DNA of 64,000 nucleotides from Enterobacter cloacae complex sp. R_G8 (lineage in GTDB: Bacteria; Pseudomonadota; Gammaproteobacteria; Enterobacterales; Enterobacteriaceae). Location of the stretch: positions 2,604,001-2,668,000 of the forward strand of contig NZ_CP102246.1 of NCBI RefSeq assembly GCF_024599795.1. The letters run 5' to 3'. Below the pieces are notes generated by a model that saw nothing but the letters and a program-made list of their open reading frames with translations, ran no database searches and was not told the DNA's origin. The position numbers and the translations under genes are program-made. This document shows positions 18,705 through 27,123 of the stretch, in pieces (positions within the stretch are counted from its first letter, which is position 1; each line of letters begins with the position of its first letter).

Positions 18705-19721
18705 GTGAGAAAAACAAAACGCGTCACCATTAAAGACATCGCGGAGCTGGCGGGAGTGTCCAAAGCCACCGCCAGCCTGGTACTGAACGGACGCAGCAAA
18801 GAGCTTCGCGTGGCGGAAGAGACCCGTGAACGCGTGCTGGCCATTGCGAAAGAGCATCACTACCAGCCCAGCATTCACGCCCGGTCGCTGCGCGATAACC
18901 GCAGTCACACCATTGGTCTGGTGGTCCCGGAGATCACCAACTACGGGTTTGCCGTCTTTTCTCACGAACTGGAGACGCTGTGCCGCGAGGCTGGCGTTCA
19001 GCTGCTCATCTCCTGTAGCGATGAAAATCCGGGGCAGGAGACCGTGGTGGTCAACAACATGGTGGCGCGTCAGGTCGACGGGCTGATTGTGGCCTCCAGT
19101 ATGCTTAACGATGCGGATTACCAGAAACTGAGCGAACAGCTGCCCGTGGTGCTCTTTGACCGCCACATGAATGACAGCTCGCTGCCGTTGGTGATCACCG
19201 ATTCCATTACCCCGACAGCCGAACTGGTGGCCGAGATTGCCCGCCAGCACCCCGATGAGTTTTACTTCCTCGGTGGACAGCCACGTCTTTCCCCTACGCG
19301 CGACCGCCTCGAAGGGTTTAAGCAGGGTTTGCGCGACGCGAACGTTACGCTGCGCCCGGAGTGGATCATCCACGGAAATTATCACCCGAGTTCCGGATAT
19401 GAGATGTTCGCCGAACTCTGTGCACGCCTGGGCCGTCCGCCAAAAGCCCTGTTCACCGCCGCCTGCGGGCTGCTGGAAGGGGTGCTGCGCTACATGGGTC
19501 AGCACAACCTGTTGCAAAGTGATATCCGGTTAGCCAGTTTTGACGATCACTATTTATACGACTCGCTCACTATTCCGGTGGATACCGTCCGTCAGGATAA
19601 TCGTCAGCTGGCATGGCACTGCTTTGACCTGATTGGCAAGTTAATCGACGGTGAGATGCCTGAACCCGTACAGCGAAAACTGGATGCCACCCTGCAGCGG
19701 CGCTACAAAGCGGCAGAATAG
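18705..19721 (+). CDS. scrR: Sucrose operon repressor ScrR (LacI family)
   Basis: ScrR represses scrK and scrYAB and is relieved by fructose or fructose-1-phosphate. The 338-residue protein opens with the LacI helix-turn-helix ([21 protein letters not shown], about residues 7-27), then the hinge helix, then a periplasmic-binding-protein-like effector domain (about 62-330). The start is a GTG, matching homologues within a residue or two. The gene is in the same direction as scrB, 28 bases downstream, so it may be partly co-transcribed with it. Its target sites are the three TAAAnCGGTTTA palindromes described above. Confidence 0.95.
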   Translation: MRKTKRVTIKDIAELAGVSKATASLVLNGRSKELRVAEETRERVLAIAKEHHYQPSIHARSLRDNRSHTIGLVVPEITNYGFAVFSHELETLCREAGVQLLISCSDENPGQETVVVNNMVARQVDGLIVASSMLNDADYQKLSEQLPVVLFDRHMNDSSLPLVITDSITPTAELVAEIARQHPDEFYFLGGQPRLSPTRDRLEGFKQGLRDANVTLRPEWIIHGNYHPSSGYEMFAELCARLGRPPKALFTAACGLLEGVLRYMGQHNLLQSDIRLASFDDHYLYDSLTIPVDTVRQDNRQLAWHCFDLIGKLIDGEMPEPVQRKLDATLQRRYKAAE

Positions 19722-19818
19722 CCCTGCCGGACGACGGGATACTTCAATAACTTTAATTAATTTAAGTTTTGGTTTAGCCGATAACCATAAGGAATAATTT
19801 TCCTTGAGGTATCGGTTC

Positions 19819-21369
19819 ATGTCGTTAAAAAAATCATCCCTGATTGTGTTTTTCTCGCTGCTTTTCTTCTTTATCGCCAGCACGCTCACCAGCGTTGGCC
19901 TCATCATCAAAAGTAATAACTCCCTGGATAATGTGAACAAAGAGATCCAGGTGGTGCTGTCGATTATTGATCCCATCAACCATAGCCGTACGTTGCGTGT
20001 CCGGGTGATGGAGTATGTGAAGATGGTAGAGGCGGGCGCATCTGCGGATGAGTCGGCGAAGCTCGCGGCAGTAAAAGAGGCGCTGACCAAAGCCGATCGC
20101 GCCTTTGCTGCCTTTATGGCGTCTCCCCGTCTGACGGATGAAGCGCCGCTGGTGAGCGCCTATCAGGATGCCTGGCAGAATTACCGTAACCAGGGGCTGG
20201 CACCGTTGATTGATGCCGCCGCCGCGCACGATGTTGCCAAATTCAACGCCCTGATACCGGAAGTCTCGCGCCTCGATCGTCAGTATGAGATCGTTCTTGA
20301 CCAGGTTCTGGCCGTACATCAGGCCTATGCCAAAAACCTGAACGAAGATGCGAGCAGCAACTTTGTTTCCGGCCTGGCGATTATCGCCGGTATCGCTCTG
20401 CTGTTTGTGCTGGTGATTGTTGCCGTCAGCCTGCTGATGAAGCGCCTTGTTCTGGCGCCGGTTAATCTGGCTCGTGAACACTGCAGTCAGATTGCGGCGG
20501 GCAAACTGGACATTCCGGTACCGGTGAAGGGGAATTCCGGCAATGAGATCGATCACCTGATGGGCTCCATGGAGCAGATGCGTCAGGCACTGCTGACGAC
20601 CATCGCCCAGGTGCGCGACGCGAGTCATACCGTGACCCACGCTGCACAGGAAATTGCCTCCGGGAATATCGATCTGGCTTCGCGTACCGAGCAGCAGGCG
20701 TCTGCGCTAACCCAGACGGCGGCCAGCATGGAAGAGCTGAGCGCGACCGTAGCCAATAACACCGACAACGTCTGCCAGGCCGGGAAACTGGTGCAGGACG
20801 CGGTGAAAAATGCCCACACCGGGGAAGCCGTGACCCGTGAAGTGATTGAAACGATGAATACCATCGCCGCGAACTCGAAGCGCATCGAGGACATTACCAG
20901 CGTGATCAACAGCATCGCTTTTCAGACCAACATTCTGGCACTCAACGCGGCGGTAGAAGCGGCGCGCGCCGGTACCCAGGGGCGTGGTTTTGCCGTGGTC
21001 GCCAGCGAAGTTCGCACGCTGGCGCAGAAAAGTGCGGTGGCAGCGAAGGATATCGAAAACCTGATCGCCCAGTCGGTTTCCAGCGTAAAAAACGGTGCCG
21101 AACTGGTAGGGCGCTCAGGGGAGGTCATTGACTCGATTATCAGCTCCGTTAATAAAGTGAATACGCTGATGGAACAGATCTCTGTGGCCTCTGAAGAGCA
21201 GAGTCGCGGTATCAGTCAGGTCGGGCAGGCAGTGACGGAGATGGATGGTGTGACCCAGCAGAACGCCGCGCTGGTGCAACAGTCTGCCGCGGCGGCCGCG
21301 TCGCTGGAAGAGCAGGCGCAGCAGCTCACGCGGAGTATTTCGAGTTTTAGTTTGCCAGTGCAAGCTTGA
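19819..21369 (+). CDS. Methyl-accepting chemotaxis protein
   Basis: This inner-membrane chemoreceptor has 516 residues. A first membrane helix (about 7-29) is followed by a four-helix-bundle periplasmic ligand domain of the Tar type (about 30-185), a second helix (about 189-211, [19 protein letters not shown]), a HAMP domain and a long cytoplasmic signalling domain. The highly conserved hairpin tip is [20 protein letters not shown] continuing to [21 protein letters not shown]. The protein ends SFSLPVQA without the C-terminal NWETF-type pentapeptide that recruits CheR, so it probably depends on other receptors for efficient adaptation. Ligand is unknown. The ATG is preceded by GAGG; a TTG five codons upstream is less likely. 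Confidence 0.9.
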   Translation: MSLKKSSLIVFFSLLFFFIASTLTSVGLIIKSNNSLDNVNKEIQVVLSIIDPINHSRTLRVRVMEYVKMVEAGASADESAKLAAVKEALTKADRAFAAFMASPRLTDEAPLVSAYQDAWQNYRNQGLAPLIDAAAAHDVAKFNALIPEVSRLDRQYEIVLDQVLAVHQAYAKNLNEDASSNFVSGLAIIAGIALLFVLVIVAVSLLMKRLVLAPVNLAREHCSQIAAGKLDIPVPVKGNSGNEIDHLMGSMEQMRQALLTTIAQVRDASHTVTHAAQEIASGNIDLASRTEQQASALTQTAASMEELSATVANNTDNVCQAGKLVQDAVKNAHTGEAVTREVIETMNTIAANSKRIEDITSVINSIAFQTNILALNAAVEAARAGTQGRGFAVVASEVRTLAQKSAVAAKDIENLIAQSVSSVKNGAELVGRSGEVIDSIISSVNKVNTLMEQISVASEEQSRGISQVGQAVTEMDGVTQQNAALVQQSAAAAASLEEQAQQLTRSISSFSLPVQA

Positions 21370-21383
21370 TATTATTGTGGATT

Positions 21384-21415
21384 GTAGGCCGGGTGAGCGT
21401 AGCGCTGCCCGGCAA
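21384..21415. repeat. REP-like palindromic element
   Basis: GTAGGCCGGGTGAGCGTAGC followed by GCTGCCCGGCAAT has the sequence and folded-back shape of the REP/BIME elements common between enterobacterial genes. It lies just after the chemoreceptor gene and may act as a transcript 3'-end stabiliser. Confidence 0.7.
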
Positions 21416-21489
21416 TAAAGGCGGCTAAGTTGTTGGTTTCAGCTTAATTTTGCGAAAGAATTTTGATTCAACAACCGGCGTGACGAGCA

Positions 21490-21708
21490 TTATCTTTGGC
21501 GATGTTTCGCTGATAGCCGATGTAGCCGAAGGCATACCAGTAGCGCCGGGAATAAAAAGAAAATTAATCCTGTCAGGAATGCGTCATCCCCATGAAAATG
21601 CAGTATGGCATTAAAAAATACGCCAGCAGCCACGCCGACCACTAATAAAAATATGAACACCCAAACAGTGTGGTACCAGAGGATATAATTCGTCAGTCTG
21701 CCTATCAT
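21490..21708 (-). CDS. Small two-helix inner-membrane protein of unknown function
   Basis: The 72-residue product has two hydrophobic segments (about residues 12-37, HTVWVFIFLLVVGVAAGVFF, and 43-62, AFLTGLIFFLFPALLVCL) and a basic C-terminus (RLHRLSAKHRQR), giving both ends in the cytoplasm. An AAGGAG site ten bases before the ATG supports translation. I do not recognise a family and the neighbours give no functional hint. Confidence 0.55.
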   Translation of the reverse strand: MIGRLTNYILWYHTVWVFIFLLVVGVAAGVFFNAILHFHGDDAFLTGLIFFLFPALLVCLRLHRLSAKHRQR

Positions 21709-22131
21709 TACCAGATTGCTCCTTTTTAATGTATCTGTTTCTATTTCCTGCTGCAGGGCGTGACGCTATGAATAATAGACAGAGATATAATGATTACAAA
21801 CTTTTAACTAAAAATAGTTAATTAAGCCTCGCTTTAGATTATTGTTAAATAGAAGGTTTTTTGGGTGATTATAGGAATAATCTCAACAACTGAAATAGGG
21901 CATTTAAAAAGCATCAATATAAAACCTGATGAATAAACAACCTGATTTAAAAGCGCGAACAGATCGGCATTATGACAGGTTCTCATTTTTATGCTGTTTC
22001 CATTCGTCAGCCGCGAAAAGCGTAAACCACATTGATTACGATGTTTTTGAAAATTTTTAGCAATATTTTTGCTCCTCATCCGTCTACCTCATCACAAGCC
22101 ATAATCAGTTACAGTAAATGAGGTCAACACC
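21709..22131. other. AT-rich intergenic region
   Basis: This stretch of about 420 bases between a small membrane-protein gene (minus) and the His/Gly-rich protein gene (plus) has lower GC than its surroundings. A possible 81-codon minus-strand reading frame (21834-22079) has a GAGG site but no recognisable domain, and I do not call it a gene. No RNA gene or repeat is evident. Confidence 0.35.
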
Positions 22132-22551
22132 ATGAGAGAGTTTGATATGCACGGCAGAGGTCACGGGCGCGGATTTGGTCGCCACCGTATGGGCAAGGGC
22201 TTAGTCATCGGCGCGGTCATTTTTATCGTGCTCGGTCTGCTGGTGATGTCCCTGTGGAACGCATTACTCCCGGCGATCCTCGGCGTGAAAGCCATTGGAT
22301 TCTGGCAGGCGCTGGGCATTCTGATACTGAGCCGGATCCTGTTCGGGGGGCTGGGGTTCCGTCCGGGTATGTTTGGGGCGCATCGCCGGATGCACGAACG
22401 CTGGATGAACATGACGCCGGAACAGCGTGAAGCGTTCATGCAGCAGCGCCGGGAAGGATTTGGTCGTCATGGTCGTGGGCACTGTGGCTGGCATGGCCAC
22501 CGTGACGACAAGCGCGAAGACAACGCGCCGAAAGCGCCGGACGCAGAGTGA
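22132..22551 (+). CDS. His/Arg/Gly-rich small membrane protein coupled to an ECF sigma factor
   Basis: The 139-residue protein has three parts. A basic, histidine- and glycine-rich N-terminus (GRGHGRGFGRHRMG) comes first, then two membrane segments (about 22-45 and 52-70, the second ending SRILFGGLGF), then a C-terminal tail with MTPEQREAFMQQRREGF and another His-rich patch (HGRGHCGWHGH). The MTPEQREAF sequence recalls the LTPEQ repeat of CpxP/Spy-type proteins. The stop codon overlaps the start of the downstream sigma-factor gene (GTGA), so the two are made together. It could be the membrane sensor or anti-sigma partner, and the histidines suggest metal binding; both ideas are inference. An ATG six codons in (MHGRGH) is an alternative start. 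Confidence 0.7.
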   Translation: MREFDMHGRGHGRGFGRHRMGKGLVIGAVIFIVLGLLVMSLWNALLPAILGVKAIGFWQALGILILSRILFGGLGFRPGMFGAHRRMHERWMNMTPEQREAFMQQRREGFGRHGRGHCGWHGHRDDKREDNAPKAPDAE

Positions 22552-23123
22552 GCGAGATGAAAACCGGGGAAGCGGGCAGATCCTTGCTGATGTCGGCGGT
22601 TAATGCCTGCCGCGCCCGGCTGAGCGCCTTCATTCGCGGAAGAACCCCGGTACGTGACGACGCCGACGATATTTTGCAGGAGATCACGTATCAGCTGATG
22701 AAGGTGGAACAGCCGGTCGAAAACGTTGCCGCGTGGCTGTTTCGCGCGGCGCGAAATGAGATGACCGACCGGGCACGCAAAAAGCGTGAAGTGCCGCTCT
22801 CCGGTTATTTCAGTTTCACAGGCGAGGAGGATGACGATTTCCCGGAAGACGAGATCGCTGAAACCCTGTTCGGTGTTCCGCATACCCCGGAAGAGGAGTA
22901 CCTCAAAACGCTGCTGTGGGAAGAACTGGGGCAGGCGCTGGCTGAACTGCCCGCCGCGCAGCGCGAGGTCTTTGAAAAGACGGAGTTGCAGGGCTACAGC
23001 ATTAAATTGCTGGTCGGCGAAACCGGGGTCAGCGAGCAGGCGTTATTATCACGTAAGCATAAGGCTGTGCTGTTCCTGCGAACGCGATTGCGGGACGTTT
23101 ATGACGCGCTGACAGGGAGTTAA
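22548..23123 (+). CDS. ECF-type RNA polymerase sigma factor
   Basis: The 191-residue protein shows sigma region 2 (about 25-80, with DDADDILQEITYQLM and VAAWLFRAARNEMTDRARKK) and region 4 (about 120-185, with LAELPAAQREVFEKTELQGYS and a helix-turn-helix ending ALLSRKHKAVLFLRTRLRD). An acidic linker EEDDDFPEDE lies between them. No classical zinc-binding anti-sigma gene is adjacent; the overlapping upstream membrane-protein gene is the only obvious partner. Start is the GTG in the GTGA overlap, or the ATG three codons later. The scs thiol-redox genes lie 90 bases downstream and could be targets, but I see no direct evidence. Confidence 0.82.
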   Translation: MSEMKTGEAGRSLLMSAVNACRARLSAFIRGRTPVRDDADDILQEITYQLMKVEQPVENVAAWLFRAARNEMTDRARKKREVPLSGYFSFTGEEDDDFPEDEIAETLFGVPHTPEEEYLKTLLWEELGQALAELPAAQREVFEKTELQGYSIKLLVGETGVSEQALLSRKHKAVLFLRTRLRDVYDALTGS

Positions 23124-23213
23124 TACGCCCGGCAGACAAAACCTTACACTGCCGGGACTTGTAGATTCATCACTATCGTTTATGATCGGGGCGTCTTGTT
23201 AGTTTGGAACGTT

Positions 23214-23585
23214 ATGCGCAACCGTCAGCTTCTGGGTAAATGGCTTCTGATAATCACGTGTCTGGCAATGGCAATTTGCCTGGTCCAGCGTGCGGTTTAT
23301 CTCAACCATTTTTTACAGGGGCTGGATCCTCAGGTGCAAACGGTCATGATGGCTGACGCCCCGGGTCAGGAGGCTGAACAGCCCGGCCCGTCGCCGTGTC
23401 AACTTGGCGCACAGTCTTTGCTTTGTGCCCAGCCGCTGTTTTTTGACGGTGCGCTACCGGCGATTATTATCTTCTTCGCTCTGCTGCAGTTGTTTACCCA
23501 ACGGCGCACATTTCTCTCCAGGGAGCAGCCTGTCCAGGCACCGCCTCCCCGAATACACCTCAAAAACTGCGTTTTCCGTGAATGA
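23214..23585 (+). CDS. Small membrane protein heading the scs operon (ScsA-like)
   Basis: The 123-residue protein has a membrane helix at about residues 7-28 (LGKWLLIITCLAMAICLVQ), a short periplasmic loop with two cysteines (SPCQLGAQSLLC) and a second helix (about 79-95, ALPAIIIFFALLQLF). It lies 47 bases upstream of scsB, the place of scsA in Salmonella, and has the size and topology expected. I assign it by position rather than by a motif. ScsA is reported to contribute to copper and peroxide tolerance. I use the ATG at 23214; a TTG at 23196 would add six residues. Confidence 0.55.
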   Translation: MRNRQLLGKWLLIITCLAMAICLVQRAVYLNHFLQGLDPQVQTVMMADAPGQEAEQPGPSPCQLGAQSLLCAQPLFFDGALPAIIIFFALLQLFTQRRTFLSREQPVQAPPPRIHLKNCVFRE

Positions 23586-23632
23586 AAAGCATCGTCACCA
23601 CACGATAATTTTCACTATTCACGGAGTAAAAC

Positions 23633-25663
23633 ATGGTTAACCTTTTCAGGGGACTCGTCCTCCTGTGGCTGTCCGGCATGGGTATTGCTCATGCGGCAGA
23701 TACGGGCTGGCTGGTGTCACCGCAAAACGATCACGCCCGCATCCGCTTTCAGGCTGAGCGGGATCAAGACCGCATCATCGGCCTGCTCAGCGTCGAGCTG
23801 CAGCCCGGCTGGAAAACCTACTGGCGTTCGCCGGGCGAGGGCGGCGTGGCCCCCAAAATCAGCTGGCCACAGGGCGTTAAGGATACCTGGTACTGGCCGG
23901 TACCTTCGCGCTTTGATATTTCAGGCCTGACGACCCAGGGCTACCACGATAGCGTTACGATCCCCATTACGATCGCCGGGACGGACGCGGATGTGCTCGA
24001 CGCCACACTTACGCTCTCAACCTGCAGCAACGTCTGTCTGTTGACGGACTACACGCTGCATCTCGATTTCCGCGCGCCAGCGGATGCGGGCTTCCGTACG
24101 GCATTTGAAGACGCGATGCGTTCAATACCCGGTTCGTCTGGCGTGTCGTCAGACTTCAGCGCCTGGTTATCAGACGGCAAGCTGATGATGACGGGCACGA
24201 CGGAAGGCGAATGGGTCAATCCCGGAATCTATTTTGACCCGCTGGAGGGTGACATTCTGCCCGGCGAACCGGTGATTAAGCACACCGGAAACCGGCTTCA
24301 GGTCGCGGTTCCGGTCACCGATGAGTGGGGCGATAAACCCGCGACGCTTGCGGGGAAAACGCTGTCATTTGTCGTCACCAACGGCGATAAAGCCCAGCAA
24401 ACGCAACTGACTGTAGGCGCAGCCCCCGCAGACGCAGTGCAGAGTGCGCCCGCGGGAACAGCAAAAATGCTGGCCTTTGCCCTGCTGGGCGGGCTGATCC
24501 TGAACCTGATGCCCTGCGTATTGCCGGTAATGGGCATGAAACTCAGCAGCGTCCTGCAGGCGGGGACGGACACGCGGAAGATCCGGCTGCGTTTCCTGGC
24601 GACCACTGCGGGTATTCTGACCTCCTTTATGCTGCTGGCCACGATGGTGACCGTCCTGAAAGTGACCGGCGCGTCGCTGGGCTGGGGCATCCAGTTCCAG
24701 AACCCGTGGTTTATTGGGCTGATGGTCGCCGTGACCTTTATCTTTGCGCTGAACCTGTTTGGTGCGTTTGAGCTGTTTCTGCCTTCCGCCGCCACCGGAC
24801 GGCTCGCTACAACGGGTGGAACCGGACTGACGGGCAGCTTCTGCGAAGGCATGTTTGCCACGCTGCTCGCCACGCCGTGTTCCGCGCCGTTCCTCGGTAC
24901 GGCCGTGGCCTTCGCGCTGGGCGCGCCGCTGCATTCGCTGTGGCTTATCTTCCTGATGCTCGGCGTGGGCATGAGTTTGCCGTGGCTGTTCGTCGCGTTG
25001 ATCCCCAAAACCGCCTTGTTGCTACCAAAACCAGGCCGCTGGATGAATACCCTGAAGGTGATTCTGGGAGTGATGATGCTGGCCTCCAGCCTGTGGCTGG
25101 TGACGTTGCTGAGTCTGCATCTGGGCGAGACGTTCAGCCACATCCTGATGCTGCTTCTGATTGTGGTTGCCATTGTGGCCTGTGTGCTAAGCGCTCAGAA
25201 AACGTCGCCGCTGTTCTGGGTGGTGGCGCTCGTGCTGGCCATATTGGGCGGATATCAGCTGCGCGGGATAGTGAACGCAACGCCGGTTACCACGACTGAG
25301 AATAGCGAACAGACGATCCCGTGGCAGCCGCTCAGTGAGGAGGCAATCAGCGATGCGCTTGCGCAGGGGAAACGGGTGTTTGTGGATATCTCGGCGGACT
25401 GGTGCGTCACCTGCAAGGTGAATGAGCACCGGGTGCTCAATCAGCCGGAGGTTATCGCCGCGCTGCGCCAGCCGGATGTGGTGGCGCTACGCGGAGACTG
25501 GAGTCAGCCATCAGAGACGATTGCGGCGTTTCTGAAAACACGCAACCGCTACGCCATCCCGTTTAATCAGGTGTATGGCCCCGGAACGCCGGAGGGCGAC
25601 ATCCTCTCGCCACTGCTGGACAAACGCACCCTGATGACCACTCTGAACAAAGCAAAAGGCTAA
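23633..25663 (+). CDS. scsB: Membrane thiol-disulfide reductase ScsB (DsbD-like)
   Basis: ScsB passes electrons from cytoplasmic thioredoxin across the inner membrane to periplasmic partners such as ScsC. The 676-residue protein has a signal peptide (1-21) and an N-terminal periplasmic domain with STCSNVCLLTDY. A DsbD-type membrane domain of about eight helices follows, with the two redox cysteines in LMPCVLPVMG and ATPCSAPFLG. The C-terminal thioredoxin domain carries DWCVTCKVNE. The large N-terminal domain differs from DsbD and is typical of ScsB. scsC starts seven bases after the stop codon. Confidence 0.92.
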   Translation: MVNLFRGLVLLWLSGMGIAHAADTGWLVSPQNDHARIRFQAERDQDRIIGLLSVELQPGWKTYWRSPGEGGVAPKISWPQGVKDTWYWPVPSRFDISGLTTQGYHDSVTIPITIAGTDADVLDATLTLSTCSNVCLLTDYTLHLDFRAPADAGFRTAFEDAMRSIPGSSGVSSDFSAWLSDGKLMMTGTTEGEWVNPGIYFDPLEGDILPGEPVIKHTGNRLQVAVPVTDEWGDKPATLAGKTLSFVVTNGDKAQQTQLTVGAAPADAVQSAPAGTAKMLAFALLGGLILNLMPCVLPVMGMKLSSVLQAGTDTRKIRLRFLATTAGILTSFMLLATMVTVLKVTGASLGWGIQFQNPWFIGLMVAVTFIFALNLFGAFELFLPSAATGRLATTGGTGLTGSFCEGMFATLLATPCSAPFLGTAVAFALGAPLHSLWLIFLMLGVGMSLPWLFVALIPKTALLLPKPGRWMNTLKVILGVMMLASSLWLVTLLSLHLGETFSHILMLLLIVVAIVACVLSAQKTSPLFWVVALVLAILGGYQLRGIVNATPVTTTENSEQTIPWQPLSEEAISDALAQGKRVFVDISADWCVTCKVNEHRVLNQPEVIAALRQPDVVALRGDWSQPSETIAAFLKTRNRYAIPFNQVYGPGTPEGDILSPLLDKRTLMTTLNKAKG

Positions 25664-25670
25664 CGCTGTT

Positions 25671-26282
25671 ATGAAAAAAATCCTTATTACGTTTCTGCTG
25701 TTTTTCGCGTCAGCTCAGGTCATGGCGGCGGACCCGATCACTCCGGATCAGGAGCAACGCGCTCAGAGGCTGGTCTACGATTTTCTGTTTAACGACCCGG
25801 ATTCGCCGCGTATCGGTGCCAAAAATCCAAAACTGACGCTGGTGGTCTTTACGGACTACAACTGTCCCTACTGCAAAAAATTCGATCCGTATCTGGAGAA
25901 GATCGTCGAGAAACATCCTGAGGTGGCAGTGGTGTTTAAGTTCCTGCCATTCCGTTCGGAGAGCTCGCTGACTGCCGCGCGCGACGCGTTAACCGTCTGG
26001 CGTTCACATCCTGAGCAGTTTATGAAATTCAACGAGACCCTGATGGCGAAAAAAGGGTATCACGATGACGCCAGCATTCAGGAGGCGCAAAAGCGCGCGG
26101 GCGTGAATGTTGCAACGCCGGATGATACGAGCCTGGTCACGGTAAAACGCAGCCTGATCATCGCCGAGAAACTGGGTATTCAGGGGACACCGGCCACGCT
26201 GATTGGCGAAGGATTGTTACCCGGCTGGGTACCGTTTGAACAGTTTGATGAAATGGTCACTGATGCACTGAAAAACCGCTAA
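25671..26282 (+). CDS. scsC: Periplasmic thioredoxin-fold protein ScsC
   Basis: ScsC is a DsbA/DsbC-like periplasmic protein that binds copper and protects or isomerises thiols, kept reduced by ScsB. The 203-residue precursor has a signal peptide ending VMA (residues 1-19). Its CPYC active site (C65, C68) follows VVFTDYN, and the cis-proline loop is GTPATLIG. A short charged N-terminal helix (TPDQEQRAQRLVYDF) corresponds to the trimerisation stem described for some ScsC proteins. It is transcribed with scsB. A GC-rich hairpin directly after it probably limits read-through into dsbG. Confidence 0.9.
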   Translation: MKKILITFLLFFASAQVMAADPITPDQEQRAQRLVYDFLFNDPDSPRIGAKNPKLTLVVFTDYNCPYCKKFDPYLEKIVEKHPEVAVVFKFLPFRSESSLTAARDALTVWRSHPEQFMKFNETLMAKKGYHDDASIQEAQKRAGVNVATPDDTSLVTVKRSLIIAEKLGIQGTPATLIGEGLLPGWVPFEQFDEMVTDALKNR

Positions 26283-26286
26283 CCTG

Positions 26287-26304
26287 TAGGGGGCCGCAGG
26301 CCCC
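26287..26304 (+). terminator. Hairpin between scsC and dsbG
   Basis: GGGGGCC and GGCCCCC are complementary around a short loop just after the scsC stop codon. There is no clear T-tract, so termination may be partial. Confidence 0.55.
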
Positions 26305-26324
26305 CGAACAAACCGGAGAGGGAC

Positions 26325-27083
26325 ATGAATAAATTACTGTTACTTTCGCTGCTGACTGCGTCAGGGCTGGCGCAGGCTGCGGATACGATACCTGATGTCG
26401 TGAAGACCTTTAGCGAGCAGCAGGAGATTACGATCCTCAAGAAAATTGACGTGCCCGGTGGCGCACCCGCCTGGCTGGGGCAATATCAGGACATGGGGGT
26501 GACGCTCTTTCTGACACCTGACGGAAAGCACGTTATTTCGGGTTATCTCTATGACGAGAAGGGTAAAAACCTCAGCGAGGGTGTTTTCCAGAAAGAGATC
26601 TACGCCCCGATGGGACGCGAAATGTGGAAACAGCTTAACGCCGCGCACCCCCTGAAAGAGGGGGCAGATAACGCGCCACGCAAAGTGTTTGTCTTCGCCG
26701 ATCCGTTCTGCCCATACTGCAAGGCATTCTGGTCAGAAGCACAGCCGTGGGTGAAGGCGGGTAATGTGCAGCTCAACACGCTGCTGGTGGCGTTTCTCAA
26801 CCCGAACAGCGGCCGTAACGCATCTGCGATCCTGAATGCAAAAGATCCGGTTACGGCGTGGAAGGAGTACGAACTGTCCGGCGGGAAAAAACTGCCAAAA
26901 CTGGAAGGCACGGCCTCGCGTGAAACCGTGGCGATACTGCAAAAACATCAGGCGTTGATGGACAGTCTGGGGGCGAATGCCACGCCGGCCATTTATTATC
27001 TGAATGACCAGAACGAGCTCCAGCAGGTTGTCGGTATGCCGGACGCGAAGCAGCTTGAGGCGATGTTCGGGCCGAAGCCGTAA
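26325..27083 (+). CDS. dsbG: Thiol:disulfide interchange protein DsbG
   Basis: DsbG is a dimeric periplasmic reductase/isomerase that protects single cysteines from over-oxidation. The 252-residue precursor has a signal peptide (residues 1-18, ending AQA), an N-terminal dimerisation domain with YQDMGVTLFLTPDGKHVISGY, and a thioredoxin domain with FADPFCPYCKAFW (C129, C132) and the cis-Pro segment ATPAIYYL. These closely follow E. coli DsbG. In Salmonella the fourth scs gene is the TlpA-like scsD; here dsbG takes that place, 42 bases downstream of scsC. It is presumably reduced by DsbD or by ScsB. Confidence 0.93.
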   Translation: MNKLLLLSLLTASGLAQAADTIPDVVKTFSEQQEITILKKIDVPGGAPAWLGQYQDMGVTLFLTPDGKHVISGYLYDEKGKNLSEGVFQKEIYAPMGREMWKQLNAAHPLKEGADNAPRKVFVFADPFCPYCKAFWSEAQPWVKAGNVQLNTLLVAFLNPNSGRNASAILNAKDPVTAWKEYELSGGKKLPKLEGTASRETVAILQKHQALMDSLGANATPAIYYLNDQNELQQVVGMPDAKQLEAMFGPKP

Positions 27084-27123
27084 AAAATCAGGCAGAAACA
27101 GGGCGTTTCTGCCTGACATTCAC

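Noticed and set aside
21834..22079. 81-codon minus-strand frame in the AT-rich gap
   Set aside because: A GAGG precedes the ATG, but the product has no recognisable fold and the region is AT-rich enough for chance frames. Evidence is insufficient to call it.
24298..25173. Open frame of 291 codons on the minus strand within scsB
   Set aside because: It is antisense to the membrane domain of ScsB. The predicted product is Ser/Pro/Arg-rich with no domain, a common shadow of hydrophobic coding sequence.
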